From: an uncultured Bacteroidia bacterium
Lineage (GTDB): Bacteria > Bacteroidota > Bacteroidia > NS11-12g > UBA9320
Direction of reading: 5' to 3'
NCBI GenBank assembly: GCA_905478335.1
Contig: CAJQIC010000030.1
Coordinates: 1 to 64,000 of the forward strand
Length of the DNA: 64,000 nucleotides
Part shown: one piece after another, positions 8,411-17,014 of the stretch
How positions within the stretch are numbered: the first letter of the stretch is position 1
Layout: each line of letters begins with the position of its first letter
The notes under the pieces: generated by a model
Told to the model about the DNA's origin: nothing
The model's input: the letters and a program-made list of their open reading frames with translations, nothing else
Databases searched by the model: none
Translations under genes and position numbers: made by a program

Positions 8411-8994
8411 GGAATATGCATTTGGTTCATGACCATTTCATATCCTAGATTGTGTCTAAAAATCAACGGCGTAGTTGGGTTGTCCCAAACCCATAAAGCC
8501 AAACCTTTATCAGAAAGGTCTTCTATGTACAATACGTTTATGGGCCGTTGTTTGTCGTTTATCAAAACCTTAATCTTCTGATTTTCAACAACTTTGTAAG
8601 AATACGTGTTTTTTACAAATCCTATACGATAAGATATCTCTGCACTAACTCCGCTTCTTAAAGACTTGAAGGTTGTATCACTCAACCGCAACGCCATACT
8701 AGAACTTAGTACCTTATCTGACCCATTAAAGTTGTGATATAACTCTGTTGAATTTTTTACCGCCCGCGATGAAGACGATAATTGAGCCGCTAAGTTGTCT
8801 TCTTGAATGACATAGTTGAACTTCCATTTAGCATTAGATTCAACTAGTGTAACATCAACCCGCAGCGACTTTTGGTTCGCTACCAAATCATATTGTAACC
8901 TACAACCGGGTTGTAAAGACAGTTTCTTGGTTGAACTGCAGGAAACTATATGTGCAAATAGAATTAGTACATAAACAGATTGCTTACGATTCAT
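8407..8994 (-). CDS. Hypothetical lipoprotein
   Basis: I do not recognise the family. The start at 8994 is preferred over an in-frame start at 9045 because it gives a proper lipoprotein signal: MNRKQSVYVLILFAHIVSC with the lipobox Cys19 followed by SSTKK. The mature 177 residues are rich in beta-strand-like segments (YDLVANQKSLRVDVTLVES, ISYRIGFVKNTYSYKVVEN) with no Cys or catalytic motif conserved to my eye, so a small beta-barrel or sandwich is likely. It lies 50 bases downstream of the S9 peptidase on the same strand and may be cotranscribed with it. Confidence 0.65.
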   Translation of the reverse strand: MNRKQSVYVLILFAHIVSCSSTKKLSLQPGCRLQYDLVANQKSLRVDVTLVESNAKWKFNYVIQEDNLAAQLSSSSRAVKNSTELYHNFNGSDKVLSSSMALRLSDTTFKSLRSGVSAEISYRIGFVKNTYSYKVVENQKIKVLINDKQRPINVLYIEDLSDKGLALWVWDNPTTPLIFRHNLGYEMVMNQMHIP

Positions 8995-9044
8995 ACACAA
9001 ATATCCAGAACTCAGTTGAGTAAATCCCAGATTACATGTCCACA

Positions 9045-10955
9045 CTACAGATTACGATGCATATCTGGTCTTAAGTGCTTGTCTAAAAACACCTCCATTG
9101 CAGCGTAAAATTCAAATTTGTTTTCCTCGTTTCTAAAACCATGACCCTCGTTGGTCTTAAGCATATACTCAACCTCTACACCTTTGTCTTTCAAGGCCTT
9201 AACCATCTGGTCGCTTTCAGATTGTTTAACACGTGGGTCGTTTGCTCCTTGTGCAATAAACAGAGGCGTTTTGATCTGGTCAGCATGAAGCGCAGGTGAA
9301 TACCGCGATAACATTTCCTTGTCTTTGATTGGATCGCCAACCATTTCGTAAAGCATTTCTCGGTACTGAATCCAATATGGAGGGATTGTTTCCATAAACG
9401 TAAATAAGTTACTTACACCAACGTAATCTATGGCACAAGCATACAAATCAGGTGTTAAGGTAACTCCAGCTAATGTCGCATAACCCCCATAGCTCCCACC
9501 ATAAATTCCGATTCGATTTTGATCTACAATGCCTTCCTTAACCAAATAACGAATTCCATCACTAATATCGTTTTGCATACTTTGACCCCATTGCTTGAAA
9601 GAAGCCTCCCAAAAACTACGACCGTACGACGTAGATCCGCGGAAATTGACTTGTAAAACGGCGTACCCTCTATTGGCAAGCATTTGCACCTCTGGGTTAA
9701 AACCCCAAACATCTCGCGCCCATGGCCCACCATGCGGGTTAACCACCACAGGTAAGTTTTTAGGAATTTCCCCTTTGGGTAAAGTTAAATACCCATGAAT
9801 GGTAAGTCCGTCGCGCGATTTATAAGTGATTGGCTTCATATCTGCCATAAAAGCCTCATTTAACCACGGGGATACATCGGCAATCTTCTGTAACTTTTTG
9901 TCACTTACTGAAAAGCTATAATAACTCCCGCGTGATTTATCGTTGGTCGTTTTAACAAGATAAATAGTTTCGGCCTTGTTTGTTGAGGTTAGATATATTT
10001 CAACCCCAGGTAATTCTTGTTCCAAATGTTTATATATCCCATCAACGGTCGGATCAAAACCACTCCGTTGTGCTTTATCCCCAATCCAAAACACCGATGT
10101 AAGTACCTTGCGCCTGTGCGAATATGCTGCACCTGATATATCATTAAGGTCGTTTTGATAAACCACTTTTAACTCCTTACCTGTAGTCATATCGACTTTA
10201 ACCAATGCCGCTTTATCTCTACCAATATTTGATATCCCGTATGCTACGGTTGTATCATTAAAATCAAAAAACTGTGGACTAAACATTTCCCTGAAATTGG
10301 TGGTAATAATGGTGTCCCAGGTTGCATATTCATCTAGTCTGTGCAAGACTGAAGAATTCACCCCGTCGGTTTGAATAGCAACCCGTAGTTTCCCTTTATG
10401 ATCAGTCATCCAACTTGAAATGTTACCTGGATTTTCGGCGATCATAGTTAAGTCGCCCGTTTGTACGTTCAATCTATAGGCGTCAAAAATCTGAGGATTC
10501 CGCTTATTCATCCCAATGATTACATGCAAATCATCATCTGGGAGGTCATCGATAATATTGGTTAATACGTTGTCAAAATTGGTATACCCTTGTATCATTC
10601 CGCTGTCAATTTGCAATCCAAACAATGCGAAGTTTTCATCACCTGCATTATCCTTCATATACAAAATTCGGTCACTACCTTTCCATATAAACCCAGCAAT
10701 ATCTCGCTTGGTCTCCTTCGTTATTTGCTTTGCATTTTCGCCATTCAACGTTTTAACAAACACGTTTAGACGCTGTTTTACTGGAGCTAGGTATGCCAAG
10801 TTTTTACCGTCTGGTGATAGTGCATAACCCGTAACCTCAGGATTTTTAAAAAATTCTTTTAATGGTATTTTCGGTATGTCCATGTCAGTTTCTTTTTCTT
10901 GATTACATCCCGAAAGAATGATGAAAACGGAAAACATGCATAACATTTTGTTCAT
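9045..10955 (-). CDS. S9 family serine peptidase (prolyl oligopeptidase type), lipoprotein
   Basis: The 636-residue protein has a lipobox (ILSGC, Cys17), then a seven-bladed-propeller-like region (about 40-370; TolB-like repeats such as YALSPDGKNLAYLAP) and a C-terminal alpha/beta-hydrolase domain (about 380-630). The catalytic triad is visible: Ser488 in GGSYGG, Asp573 in GANDPRVKQSES and His605 in NEGHGF. The oxyanion stretch NPHGGPWARD is at 406-415. Such enzymes cleave short peptides, often after Pro or release acylated or dipeptide N-terminal units, in the periplasm or at the outer membrane. A near-consensus promoter (TATACTTG) is at 10975-10982. Specificity within S9 is not determinable here. 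Confidence 0.92.
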   Translation of the reverse strand: MNKMLCMFSVFIILSGCNQEKETDMDIPKIPLKEFFKNPEVTGYALSPDGKNLAYLAPVKQRLNVFVKTLNGENAKQITKETKRDIAGFIWKGSDRILYMKDNAGDENFALFGLQIDSGMIQGYTNFDNVLTNIIDDLPDDDLHVIIGMNKRNPQIFDAYRLNVQTGDLTMIAENPGNISSWMTDHKGKLRVAIQTDGVNSSVLHRLDEYATWDTIITTNFREMFSPQFFDFNDTTVAYGISNIGRDKAALVKVDMTTGKELKVVYQNDLNDISGAAYSHRRKVLTSVFWIGDKAQRSGFDPTVDGIYKHLEQELPGVEIYLTSTNKAETIYLVKTTNDKSRGSYYSFSVSDKKLQKIADVSPWLNEAFMADMKPITYKSRDGLTIHGYLTLPKGEIPKNLPVVVNPHGGPWARDVWGFNPEVQMLANRGYAVLQVNFRGSTSYGRSFWEASFKQWGQSMQNDISDGIRYLVKEGIVDQNRIGIYGGSYGGYATLAGVTLTPDLYACAIDYVGVSNLFTFMETIPPYWIQYREMLYEMVGDPIKDKEMLSRYSPALHADQIKTPLFIAQGANDPRVKQSESDQMVKALKDKGVEVEYMLKTNEGHGFRNEENKFEFYAAMEVFLDKHLRPDMHRNL

Positions 10956-11131
10956 TGGTCGAGAATTTAGTTTACAAGTATAAAGCGCTTAAACCAGCTT
11001 CAAAACAACTCAACAGATTTTCATCTCCTGTGAGCTTCAGCAGTCTATCATCCAACAGAACGGTCTGAATTACTGTGCTTTTGTCTTGTATAGTCCATGA
11101 TTAAATGTAAATTTTGTAAAAAATATAAAAA

Positions 11132-11644
11132 ATGAAATTCAAAATCTCCGCACTACTTATTGGTTTACTTGCATTCATGTCTTCTTGTGATGACTTAAGC
11201 CTAATCAATTACGACTTGAACTTTGCAACAGTAGCCATGACTATTGATGCTACCGAAAATCCAGACACATCATACATCCTTGAATCTGGTCTAATAGACC
11301 CTAAAGGTGAACTCGAAAAAAATGGTGTTTCTTCAGATTTGATCAAAAAAGCGACAATAAAAAGCGTAACTATCAATTTAGAAAGTCCTTCCACAGGAAA
11401 CTTCAACTGGGTTAAGTCTGCTAAAGTGTTCATTATTGGTGAGAATTCACCAGAAAAAGAAGTGGCAACAGTTTCAGAAGTTCTTGATGATCAGAAATCA
11501 ATTGAGATATCGGGTATTGACTTAGAATTAACGGATTACATTAAAGGTGGAAAGTTTTCTTTTAAGCTTGAAGCCATGAACGATGAAATAATTCCTGTAG
11601 ATCATGAAGTTACAGTGAAAACAACATTCAACATCGAAGTTTAA
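11132..11644 (+). CDS. Hypothetical lipoprotein, 170 residues
   Basis: A lipoprotein signal (MKFKISALLIGLLAFMSSC, Cys19) precedes a 151-residue mature domain with no family I recognise. Alternating hydrophobic strands (ATIKSVTINLES, NWVKSAKVFIIGEN, KGGKFSFKLEAMND, EVTVKTTFNIEV) suggest an immunoglobulin-like beta-sandwich. It is a single-gene transcription unit closed by the intrinsic terminator at 11662-11696. Its upstream region has a promoter-like TAAATTTTG with one base too many between TA and TTTG. Confidence 0.7.
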   Translation: MKFKISALLIGLLAFMSSCDDLSLINYDLNFATVAMTIDATENPDTSYILESGLIDPKGELEKNGVSSDLIKKATIKSVTINLESPSTGNFNWVKSAKVFIIGENSPEKEVATVSEVLDDQKSIEISGIDLELTDYIKGGKFSFKLEAMNDEIIPVDHEVTVKTTFNIEV

Positions 11645-11661
11645 GATTAAACAAACTGTAT

Positions 11662-11696
11662 GAAAAAAGCCTGGTTTAAAGACCGGGCTTTTTTTT
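11662..11696 (+). terminator. Intrinsic terminator after the lipoprotein gene
   Basis: A-run, then GCCTGGT pairing with ACCGGGC (7 bp, one G.T) around a TTAAAG loop, then eight T. It sits 17 bases past the stop codon at 11644. Confidence 0.85.
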
Positions 11697-11718
11697 GTGA
11701 AAATTTTTTAGTTAAGAA

Positions 11719-11816
11719 AAAGCCCCTACCGGTGTCACGCTGCCATAGTGCATCGCTGCATGTGGCAAGATCTGTAGTGTGTAATTAAGTATAAAAGTGT
11801 AGCTGGTAGAGGCTTA
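11719..11816 (-). ncRNA. Candidate structured small RNA (long hairpin with large asymmetric internal loop)
   Basis: In the 348-base gap between genes, AAGCCCCTACC (11720-11730) pairs with GGTAGAGGCTT (11805-11815) over 11 positions with a single mismatch, enclosing a second hairpin with TGCCA (11741-11745) against TGGCA (11763-11767) and an inner TGCA/TGCA stem. The result is a single rod with a lopsided central bubble, a shape reminiscent of 6S RNA. On the minus strand the outer stem is followed by TTTTTC, which favours that strand, but no consensus promoter is evident on either. A 6S-Flavo or Flavo-1 type RNA is a guess that I cannot test. The rest of the gap (11817-11992) is AT-rich and shows nothing else. 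Confidence 0.38.
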
Positions 11817-11992
11817 TTTCATGTCTTTTAGTTGTTCAAACCATTATTTCAGTTTTCACAATAAATTTTTTCATTCCACTTTTATATTGTTTAGACGTTT
11901 ATAGTCGCAATTTGTTGCACGCAAAATGAAATAAAATATAAATGTGACAATCGTCAGTAGCAATCCGATAAGAATTGCGAATATTCGTAAAC

Positions 11993-12505
11993 ATGTCACT
12001 AGAATTTTTAGAAATCCGTCCTAGGTTTAAAAAACAAAGTCCAGATGGCATTGACTCACTCTTAGAAAAATTACAACACGCGATTCAAACCAATGAGGCG
12101 CAGATAATGGGTAAAATTACCCATCATCATGCGACGATAAATATTCCTATTGATCAACAGCACTTCTGGTCACCACAGTTAACTTTAAGCTTCGAGACCA
12201 TAGATGACAAGACCTTAATAAGGGGGTTATATGGTCCCAACCCGAATGTGTGGCTGCTTTTTATGTTTATGTACTTCTTTATGGGGTTTGTAGCACTTAT
12301 ATTGCTGGTGATTGGCATATCACGTTTAAACTTAGGCTTGACCGCATACGTATTATGGGCAGTACCATTTGTGTTTGGAGGCATCTTTGTTTTACGGTTT
12401 GCAGGCAAAACCGGTAGAAAATTGGGGCATGAACAAATGTATCAAATTCACGATATTATAAAGCCAGCTGTTTTGTCAAATGCCGTTGATTACCAGGATT
12501 GGTAG
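11993..12505 (+). CDS. Hypothetical membrane protein with two transmembrane helices
   Basis: The 170-residue product has a soluble N-terminal part of about 85 residues (MSLEFLEIRPRFKKQSP, later HFWSPQLTLSFETID and LIRGLYGPNPNVW) followed by two adjacent membrane helices (residues about 85-108 and 117-137) and a short tail. I know no function for it. ATG at 11993 is chosen over an in-frame TTG 18 bases upstream. It has neighbours transcribed separately on both sides. Confidence 0.7.
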   Translation: MSLEFLEIRPRFKKQSPDGIDSLLEKLQHAIQTNEAQIMGKITHHHATINIPIDQQHFWSPQLTLSFETIDDKTLIRGLYGPNPNVWLLFMFMYFFMGFVALILLVIGISRLNLGLTAYVLWAVPFVFGGIFVLRFAGKTGRKLGHEQMYQIHDIIKPAVLSNAVDYQDW

Positions 12506-12603
12506 CACCTGCTTTGTATCATTTGAGAATTTAACCAATATATAGCACATCCATTAAAGACAAATAAGACTAAATAACAGGAATAAGAATCAACATTATG
12601 AAT

Positions 12604-12618
12604 TATGAACGTTTCATA
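12604..12618. promoter_or_regulatory. Palindrome TATGAA-CGT-TTCATA upstream of the SDR-DUF2867 gene
   Basis: A perfect 6-bp inverted repeat with a 3-base centre, with a degenerate second copy (ATGAACCTTCGT) starting about 27 bases later at 12631. The position, 55-70 bases before the ATG at 12673, is that of an operator. No regulator is identified. Confidence 0.3.
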
Positions 12619-12672
12619 AAAAAACTAATCATGAACCTTCGTGTTAACTATGCTTAGGTATAATAGATTGCA

Positions 12673-14100
12673 ATGAAGATACTACTAACCGGGGCAACGG
12701 GATATATTGGGAAACGGCTTTTACCAGCATTGGTGGAAGCTGGTCATGAAGTAGTGTGTTGTGTTCGGGATACTAACCGGTTTAATCCGCCCGTCTCCAT
12801 TGAGCAAAAAATATCCGTAATAGAAATCGACTTACTGAACGAAGAGTCTCTCAATCGTATTCCCGAAGATATAGATTGTGCCTATTATCTTGTCCATTCA
12901 ATGGCATCGTCCAGTGAATATAAATCGCTCGAAAAAACCTCTTCTATAAATTTTCGAAATGCTATTGAAAAAACAAGTATACAGCAGGTCATCTACCTCA
13001 GTGGAATTGTAAACGATACCCAACTATCAGAACACTTAAGTTCAAGAAAAGATGTTGAAACTGAATTAGGGAAAGGTCGTTATAATCTCACAACCCTAAG
13101 GGCAGGGATAATTATAGGTTCAGGCAGTGCGTCTTTTGAAATCATTCGTGACCTTGTTGAAAAACTGCCGGTGATGATTACCCCTAAATGGCTAATGACC
13201 AAATGCCAACCCATTGGTGTATCTGATGTAATTGCGTTCTTGTCCAAATCCCTATTAAATCCAAAAACGTTCAACCAAAACTTTGACATTGGTGGTCCGG
13301 ATGTGCTTACCTATAAAGACATGTTACTCGGCTTTGCATTTATTAGAAACTTAAAGCGCACCATTTTTGTGGTTCCTGTTATGACCCCGAGGTTATCGTC
13401 GTATTGGCTATATTTTGTAACTTCTACTTCTTACAAACTCGCCGTGTCTCTGGTAAATAGCATGAAGATTGAAGTCATTTGTCGAGACAATGCTATTAAT
13501 GGAATCCTCGATATTCAGCCCATCACGTATAAAGAAGCGTTAGCGAAAGCATTCAATAAAATTGAAAGCAATGAGATAATATCTAGTTGGAAAGATTCAT
13601 ATTCAAGCAGCGACATAAGCTTTAATGTTTCCGATTTTGTTCAAGTCCCAAGTTATGGATGTTTTGTGGATCAGAGAAAAAGAACCATAGAGGATGCAAA
13701 AATGTGCCGAAACAAAATTTGGCGTATCGGTGGCGAGACCGGATGGTATTACGCGGATTGGCTTTGGAAATTGCGTGGGATCTTGGATAAATTTGTTGGT
13801 GGGGTTGGAATACGCAGAGGCCGTACAAATAATGCAAAGATAAACCCTGGTGATGCCATAGACTTTTGGAGAGTTTTGTATGCTGACAAAAAAGAAGGTC
13901 GTTTACTCCTATTTGCGGAAATGAAGCTTCCAGGAGAGGCCTGGTTAGAGTTTAAAATAGTGGAAAATGAACTCGTTCAAACAGCCACATATAGACCATT
14001 GGGATTATTGGGAAGATTATATTGGTTTTTGGTACTCCCTTTTCATGGTATAATCTTCAACGGCATGCTTAAAAAACTTACCGAGAACTACAAAAGCTAA
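12673..14100 (+). CDS. SDR family NAD(P)-dependent oxidoreductase with DUF2867 domain
   Basis: The 475-residue protein begins with a Rossmann NAD(P)-binding motif (LLTGATGYIGKRLLPAL, residues 4-20) of the extended/atypical SDR type, with SMASS and a TLRAGIIIG segment in the places expected for an NmrA-like or complex I NDUFA9-like enzyme. From about residue 330 follows a DUF2867 domain (WRIGGETGWYYADWLWKLRG, DFWRVLYADKKEGRLLLFAEM, PGEAWLEFKI, YRPLGLLGRLYWF). This fusion is common in bacteria but has no assigned substrate. It is a lone gene, preceded by a possible operator at 12604-12618. Confidence 0.85.
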   Translation: MKILLTGATGYIGKRLLPALVEAGHEVVCCVRDTNRFNPPVSIEQKISVIEIDLLNEESLNRIPEDIDCAYYLVHSMASSSEYKSLEKTSSINFRNAIEKTSIQQVIYLSGIVNDTQLSEHLSSRKDVETELGKGRYNLTTLRAGIIIGSGSASFEIIRDLVEKLPVMITPKWLMTKCQPIGVSDVIAFLSKSLLNPKTFNQNFDIGGPDVLTYKDMLLGFAFIRNLKRTIFVVPVMTPRLSSYWLYFVTSTSYKLAVSLVNSMKIEVICRDNAINGILDIQPITYKEALAKAFNKIESNEIISSWKDSYSSSDISFNVSDFVQVPSYGCFVDQRKRTIEDAKMCRNKIWRIGGETGWYYADWLWKLRGILDKFVGGVGIRRGRTNNAKINPGDAIDFWRVLYADKKEGRLLLFAEMKLPGEAWLEFKIVENELVQTATYRPLGLLGRLYWFLVLPFHGIIFNGMLKKLTENYKS

Positions 14101-14259
14101 AGTTGCTGAGATAAACAAAAGGTTTCAACCGAGATTGAGATAATGCGTATTTCTAGAAAATCAATGTAGAGGTACGAAAAAATAATTAGTGATTTTAACC
14201 GGCAAGTTCAGATTAAAAAACCGTGTGTAATACTGGTCTTGTTATAACTGCCAACAAAA

Positions 14260-14290
14260 AACCCTTGCAAGTATTTGACTTACAAGGGTT
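14260..14290 (-). terminator. Intrinsic terminator of the tRNA-Asp gene
   Basis: AACCCTTG (14260-14267) pairs with CAAGGGTT (14283-14290), extended by AAGT/ACTT around a 5-base loop; on the minus strand the stem is followed by TTTTTTG. It lies just 3' of the tRNA. The stretch 14101-14259 otherwise shows nothing. Confidence 0.8.
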
Positions 14291-14305
14291 TAATGATATA
14301 GGTTG

Positions 14306-14379
14306 CGGTCTGGACGGGACTCGAACCCGCGACCCCCTGCGTGACAGGCAGGTATTCTAACCAACTGAACTACCAGACC
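14306..14379 (-). tRNA. tRNA-Asp (anticodon GTC)
   Basis: On the minus strand, acceptor strands GGTCTGG and CCAGACC pair perfectly over 7 bp. The anticodon stem-loop CCTGC-CTGTCAC-GCAGG carries GTC, and the T arm GCGGG-TTCGAGT-CCCGT is canonical. The discriminator base is G and CCA is not encoded. It is 74 nt long, is driven by the promoter at 14428-14455 and is followed by the terminator at 14260-14290. Confidence 0.97.
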
Positions 14380-14427
14380 GTAGCTTAAAACAAATCCAAA
14401 TCTCTCAGACCGTTTTAAATTGGTGTG

Positions 14428-14455
14428 CAAATATAGATTTTTGAGTAAAAACAAA
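14428..14455 (-). promoter_or_regulatory. Promoter of tRNA-Asp (TTTG ... TATATTTG)
   Basis: Minus-strand TTTG (14452-14455) and TATATTTG (14428-14435) are separated by 16 bases, a good match to the Bacteroidota TTTG-N17to23-TAnnTTTG promoter. The predicted start is near 14423, giving a leader of about 44 bases before the mature tRNA. Confidence 0.75.
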
Positions 14456-14505
14456 TTAATTTTTTTTCACTTTTATATAGAAAGTCTTCGATGACTAAAT
14501 ATTTC

Positions 14506-14513
14506 TAACTTTG
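14506..14513 (+). promoter_or_regulatory. -7 promoter element (TAACTTTG) of accA
   Basis: TAACTTTG matches TAnnTTTG; the predicted start of transcription near 14518 is about 21 bases before the ATG at 14539. Confidence 0.6.
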
Positions 14514-14538
14514 CCCCTCAATTTTTAACAATCATTCT

Positions 14539-15492
14539 ATGATATTATTGGATTTTGAAAAGCCGATTGAAGAATTACTAGAGCAACTTGAAAAAGCACA
14601 AGCCACGCACGAAAAGGGCAAGGTTGATATGACCGATACCATGGAGCAACTTCAAGGTAAAATAGATCAAACGCGTAAAAACCTATATAAGAACCTTACA
14701 GGTTGGCAAAAAGTTCAAGTGTCTCGGCATCCAGATAGGCCTTATACTTTAGATTACATAAAAGGCATGACCACTAATTTTATTGAACTGCATGGTGATC
14801 GGAACATGGGCGACGATAAAGCTATCGTTGGTGGATTTGCCTCAATTGACAACCAACCAGTTATGATTCTTGGTCATCAAAAAGGACGGAACACAAAAGA
14901 ACGTCAGTACCGTAACTTCGGTATGGCCAATCCTGAAGGATATAGAAAAGCACTTCGTTTCATGAAGCTTGCTGAAAAGTTTAATAGACCCGTAATTACG
15001 TTGATAGACACCCCTGGCGCCTCTCCAGGTTTAGAAGCAGAAGAGCGAGGTCAAGGTGAAGCAATTGCCAAAAACCTGATGGAAATGGCCGTGCTTAAGG
15101 TGCCAATTATATGTGTCGTAATTGGAGAGGGTGCCTCAGGTGGAGCACTTGGAATAGGTGTGGGTGATAAAATCGCCATGCTCGAAAATTCATGGTACTC
15201 TGTAATATCACCTGAAAATTGCTCTACGATTTTGTGGCATAGCTGGGAATTCAAAGAAAAAGCAGCAGAAGCTTTAAAGTTAACTGGCAATGACATGCTT
15301 AAAAATGGTTTGATTGACAAAATCATTAAGGAACCATTAGGAGGCGCGCATAGTGACCGGGAGGCGATGTTCAAAACGGTTAAAAGCGAATTGAAAAGGA
15401 CACTTAAGGAGCTTAAGGAATTAAGCACAGAGGAATTAATCAATCAACGGATTGAAAAATTCAGCAATATGGGTGTCGTTCAAGAAGACTAA
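14539..15492 (+). CDS. accA: Acetyl-CoA carboxylase carboxyltransferase, alpha subunit
   Basis: AccA, with AccD, transfers the carboxyl group from biotin-BCCP to acetyl-CoA to make malonyl-CoA, the first committed step of fatty acid synthesis. The 317-residue length is standard. Landmarks are the N-terminal coiled-coil helix ([16 protein letters not shown]), [28 protein letters not shown] (the oxyanion-forming crotonase-fold loop) and [15 protein letters not shown]. It has its own promoter and stands apart from accD and accBC, as is usual in Bacteroidota. The stop overlaps that of the convergent WbqC gene by four bases (15489-15492). Confidence 0.98.
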   Translation: MILLDFEKPIEELLEQLEKAQATHEKGKVDMTDTMEQLQGKIDQTRKNLYKNLTGWQKVQVSRHPDRPYTLDYIKGMTTNFIELHGDRNMGDDKAIVGGFASIDNQPVMILGHQKGRNTKERQYRNFGMANPEGYRKALRFMKLAEKFNRPVITLIDTPGASPGLEAEERGQGEAIAKNLMEMAVLKVPIICVVIGEGASGGALGIGVGDKIAMLENSWYSVISPENCSTILWHSWEFKEKAAEALKLTGNDMLKNGLIDKIIKEPLGGAHSDREAMFKTVKSELKRTLKELKELSTEELINQRIEKFSNMGVVQED

Positions 15493-16052
15493 CTCAAAAC
15501 CACTCCAGATTCTGGGCCACAATTAAACAGTAAATCGATAAAACTAAGGTTTGGGATAAAGCCTAGTTTGTTTTCAAACACTTGACCGTATGTTGGTGGG
15601 TGTGTGCTTTTTGGGTTCAATTGTATGGACGCAACAAATTCATCTGTTTTTTTGATTGTTTGATTTACCTCTAACCTGTTTCTACCAATCTCAATAGCTT
15701 TTAGATTAAGATCCAGCAAAAAGGTCGGTTTGGTATGTAGTAGATTGTCAAACTCATGCGCGTAATAGGCATAAAACGGTGAACTGTTATAGGCCGTCTT
15801 TACGCTTCTAATATGATTTTTGACCCAATCTTCAGCATAACTAATTTTAACGTCCTTAAGCCTCATTCGTGACTTTTTGATTGTAGGAATAGACAAGCTT
15901 TGCTTGCCATTAGGCCCTGCAATCTCAAAACGACTTCTAAAACTTTGTTTAACCCAGTTCTCATGAACTTCAAGCAAACAATCTTCATCTTGCTTAAAAT
16001 GTTGCCACCACAACAAAGATGGAAAGCTATACACAGGTAAAACCTTAGTCAT
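15489..16052 (-). CDS. WbqC family protein
   Basis: The 187-residue protein matches the WbqC-like family: [17 protein letters not shown] at the N-terminus, then [12 protein letters not shown]-like text ([18 protein letters not shown]), the conserved [19 protein letters not shown] helix and a C-terminal [23 protein letters not shown]. Family members occur in O-antigen loci and may act in aminosugar transfer or modification, but the activity is unproven. The start overlaps the end of folK by eight bases (16045-16052), so the two are translationally coupled. Confidence 0.85.
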   Translation of the reverse strand: MTKVLPVYSFPSLLWWQHFKQDEDCLLEVHENWVKQSFRSRFEIAGPNGKQSLSIPTIKKSRMRLKDVKISYAEDWVKNHIRSVKTAYNSSPFYAYYAHEFDNLLHTKPTFLLDLNLKAIEIGRNRLEVNQTIKKTDEFVASIQLNPKSTHPPTYGQVFENKLGFIPNLSFIDLLFNCGPESGVVLS

Positions 16053-16539
16053 GGGCGTTTACGGCTAGATAGAGTTGTGAAACACTTTTCCCTAAAAGAG
16101 GGTGCTCATATTGAGGGGCGATTTCGTTTAGTGGTTCTAAAACAAATTTTCGTTCATGCATGTACGGATGTGGGATTTCTAAGAAATCAGACTGATAAAT
16201 CATATCTCCATAAAAAATGATATCGATGTCTATCAATCGTGGGCCCCATTTTTTTTGCCTCACTCGACCAAGTTCCACTTCCAATTGCAAAATGGATTCA
16301 AGCAAAATGGTTGGTTTTATACTTGTAGCATATATGACCGCCATATTCAAAAACGCATCTTGGTTTTCGTTACCCCAAGGTGGTGTTTCGTAAACAGTAG
16401 ATTGCTTAGTGGGTTCACCCAATAGCTTATTTAAACCCGTAATCGCTTGAGTCAGATTTTGCGACCGGTCACCCATATTTGTTCCCAACAAAAGGACCAA
16501 AAGTTCATTTCTGTGTGCTATTTCAAAATCTCTGTCCAT
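16045..16539 (-). CDS. folK: 6-hydroxymethyl-7,8-dihydropterin pyrophosphokinase
   Basis: HPPK transfers pyrophosphate from ATP to 6-hydroxymethyl-dihydropterin, the step before dihydropteroate synthase in folate synthesis. The 164-residue length is standard. Signature segments are LLLGTNMGDRSQNL (substrate loop), YETPPWGNENQDAFLNM, the PROSITE-like motif WGPRLIDIDIIFYGD with the Asp pair that binds magnesium, and IPHPYMHERKFVLEPLNEIAP. It is followed by WbqC with an eight-base overlap. Confidence 0.96.
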   Translation of the reverse strand: MDRDFEIAHRNELLVLLLGTNMGDRSQNLTQAITGLNKLLGEPTKQSTVYETPPWGNENQDAFLNMAVIYATSIKPTILLESILQLEVELGRVRQKKWGPRLIDIDIIFYGDMIYQSDFLEIPHPYMHERKFVLEPLNEIAPQYEHPLLGKSVSQLYLAVNAHD

Positions 16540-16609
16540 AAAACCGATTCAAAGGTCTATTAATTTCTGCCATCTGACAAGACACAAATACAGTCTGGCT
16601 GCAATTCCA

Positions 16610-16617
16610 TACATTTG
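16610..16617 (+). promoter_or_regulatory. -7 element (TACATTTG) placed for a leaderless transcript
   Basis: TACATTTG is followed by TTAC and then the ATG at 16622. With the usual spacing the transcript would start at the A of the start codon. Confidence 0.55.
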
Positions 16618-16621
16618 TTAC

Positions 16622-17014
16622 ATGGATACCAAGCAAATATTAATTCTTATTGGTTTTGCGATATACTATTTTCTTAGAGCAAATGGAAATAAGGATAAGA
16701 AACAGAAAAAGGTAGCACCAAAACGTCCTCAATCAAACCAGAAGGGATCGTCCCGCCAGAAAAACCTAGAAGAAATTTTACGTGAATTGGCCCAGCAAGG
16801 AGAAACGCCGATAGAAAAGAAAAAAGAAGCACCTAAGCCGGCATTTGAATATGAGGTGCCAAGCATTGAGGAAATCGAAGACAAAAAGGTTGAGGAACCG
16901 AAAGAAACAAAAACCACAAGGATATCATTAGAAGATGATTCACATGAATCAATGCATTTTGACTTACGTCAGGCGGTAATAAACGACGCTATTCTGAATC
17001 GTCCGTGGGAATAG
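16622..17014 (+). CDS. Small membrane-anchored charged protein of unknown function
   Basis: The 130-residue product has one N-terminal membrane helix (residues 5-19, ILILIGFAIYYFLRA) followed by a cytoplasmic, highly charged tail with Lys-rich (about 24-70) and Glu-rich (about 80-110) segments that look disordered, and a conserved-looking end (HFDLRQAVINDAILNRPW). I do not recognise a domain. The same end motif, LRQAVIxxxILNRP, is reminiscent of short flavobacterial membrane proteins; that is memory, not proof. Its last 26 bases overlap the 3' end of gtrA on the other strand. Confidence 0.75.
   Translation: MDTKQILILIGFAIYYFLRANGNKDKKQKKVAPKRPQSNQKGSSRQKNLEEILRELAQQGETPIEKKKEAPKPAFEYEVPSIEEIEDKKVEEPKETKTTRISLEDDSHESMHFDLRQAVINDAILNRPWE

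Noticed and set aside
12598-12654. An 18-codon frame MNYERFIKKLIM before the SDR gene
   Set aside because: Too short, with no conservation evidence; it overlaps the palindrome.
15051-15443. A 130-codon frame antisense to accA
   Set aside because: Same reason: it lies opposite the conserved core of accA and shows no domain.
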